Below are positions 5,997 to 6,030 of a DNA stretch of 6,030 nt, piece by piece. Made by a program: the position numbers and the translations under genes. Under the pieces are notes generated by a model that did not search any database, was not told the DNA's origin, and worked only from the letters and a program-made list of their open reading frames with translations. Location of the stretch: the NCBI GenBank assembly GCA_018054005.1, contig JAGPKI010000087.1, forward strand, positions 1 through 6,030, given 5' to 3'. The DNA is from Caldisericia bacterium (GTDB lineage: Bacteria > Caldisericota > Caldisericia > UBA6126 > JAGPKI01). Position 1 is the first letter of the stretch. Each line of letters begins with the position of its first letter.

Positions 5997-6030
5997 GCGA
6001 ATGTATAAAAGTCGAGTAGAGCACATAGTT

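Noticed and set aside
6001..6030. Possible divergent plus-strand gene starting ATG at 6001 (MYKSRVEHIV, open to the window end)
   Set aside because: Only ten codons are visible, there is no clear ribosome binding site, and the ATG sits just next to the -35 box of the opposing promoter; not enough to support a gene.
5980..6030. Possible C-terminus of an upstream minus-strand gene ending at a TAA near 5980
   Set aside because: All three minus-strand frames stay open for a dozen or more codons in this short AT-rich stretch, so the open frame carries no weight, and it would overlap the promoter.
1..6030. Mobile element, CRISPR, defence or other undescribed system
   Set aside because: Every part of the window is accounted for by a coupled lysine operon and its leader; no repeats, inverted termini, RNA genes or unknown cassettes were seen.

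Overview
The window is one tightly packed lysine (diaminopimelate) biosynthesis operon, read entirely on the minus strand, so transcription runs from right to left. DNA is AT-rich, roughly one third G+C by eye. Gene order in the direction of transcription is promoter, lysine riboswitch, asd, dapA, dapB, dapH, lysC, lysA, and then the first 20 codons of an M20-type amidohydrolase that is cut by the window edge. The set and order (asd, dapA, dapB, dapH, lysC, lysA behind an L-box), the short Thermotoga-like DapB and the KYGGSS-type aspartokinase point to an anaerobic bacterium such as an AT-rich member of the Thermotogota. A Firmicutes-like or other deep-branching source cannot be excluded from sequence alone.

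Region 5687-6030 carries no gene but is fully occupied. It holds a sigma-70-type promoter (TTGACA, 16 bp, TAAAAT) and a leader of about 275 nt. The leader contains a complete five-helix lysine riboswitch aptamer, followed by a hairpin whose 3' arm is the Shine-Dalgarno sequence of asd. There is no U-tract, so control is most likely at translation initiation. From 5686 down to 1, the genes either overlap (14, 4, 1 and 1 nt) or lie 3-4 nt apart, which suggests translational coupling along one mRNA.

The enzymes work in sequence. LysC makes aspartyl phosphate and Asd reduces it to aspartate semialdehyde. DapA condenses this with pyruvate, and DapB reduces the product to tetrahydrodipicolinate. 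DapH acetylates that, which commits the cell to the N-acetyl branch. An aminotransferase (not in the window) and a deacetylase (probably the truncated gene at 1-62) then give LL-DAP, an epimerase (DapF, not in the window) makes meso-DAP, and LysA decarboxylates it to lysine.

I see no mobile element, CRISPR array, tRNA, rRNA or unknown gene cassette. This is a well-understood pathway; the points of interest are the riboswitch expression platform, some residue substitutions, and which pathway genes are missing from the cluster.
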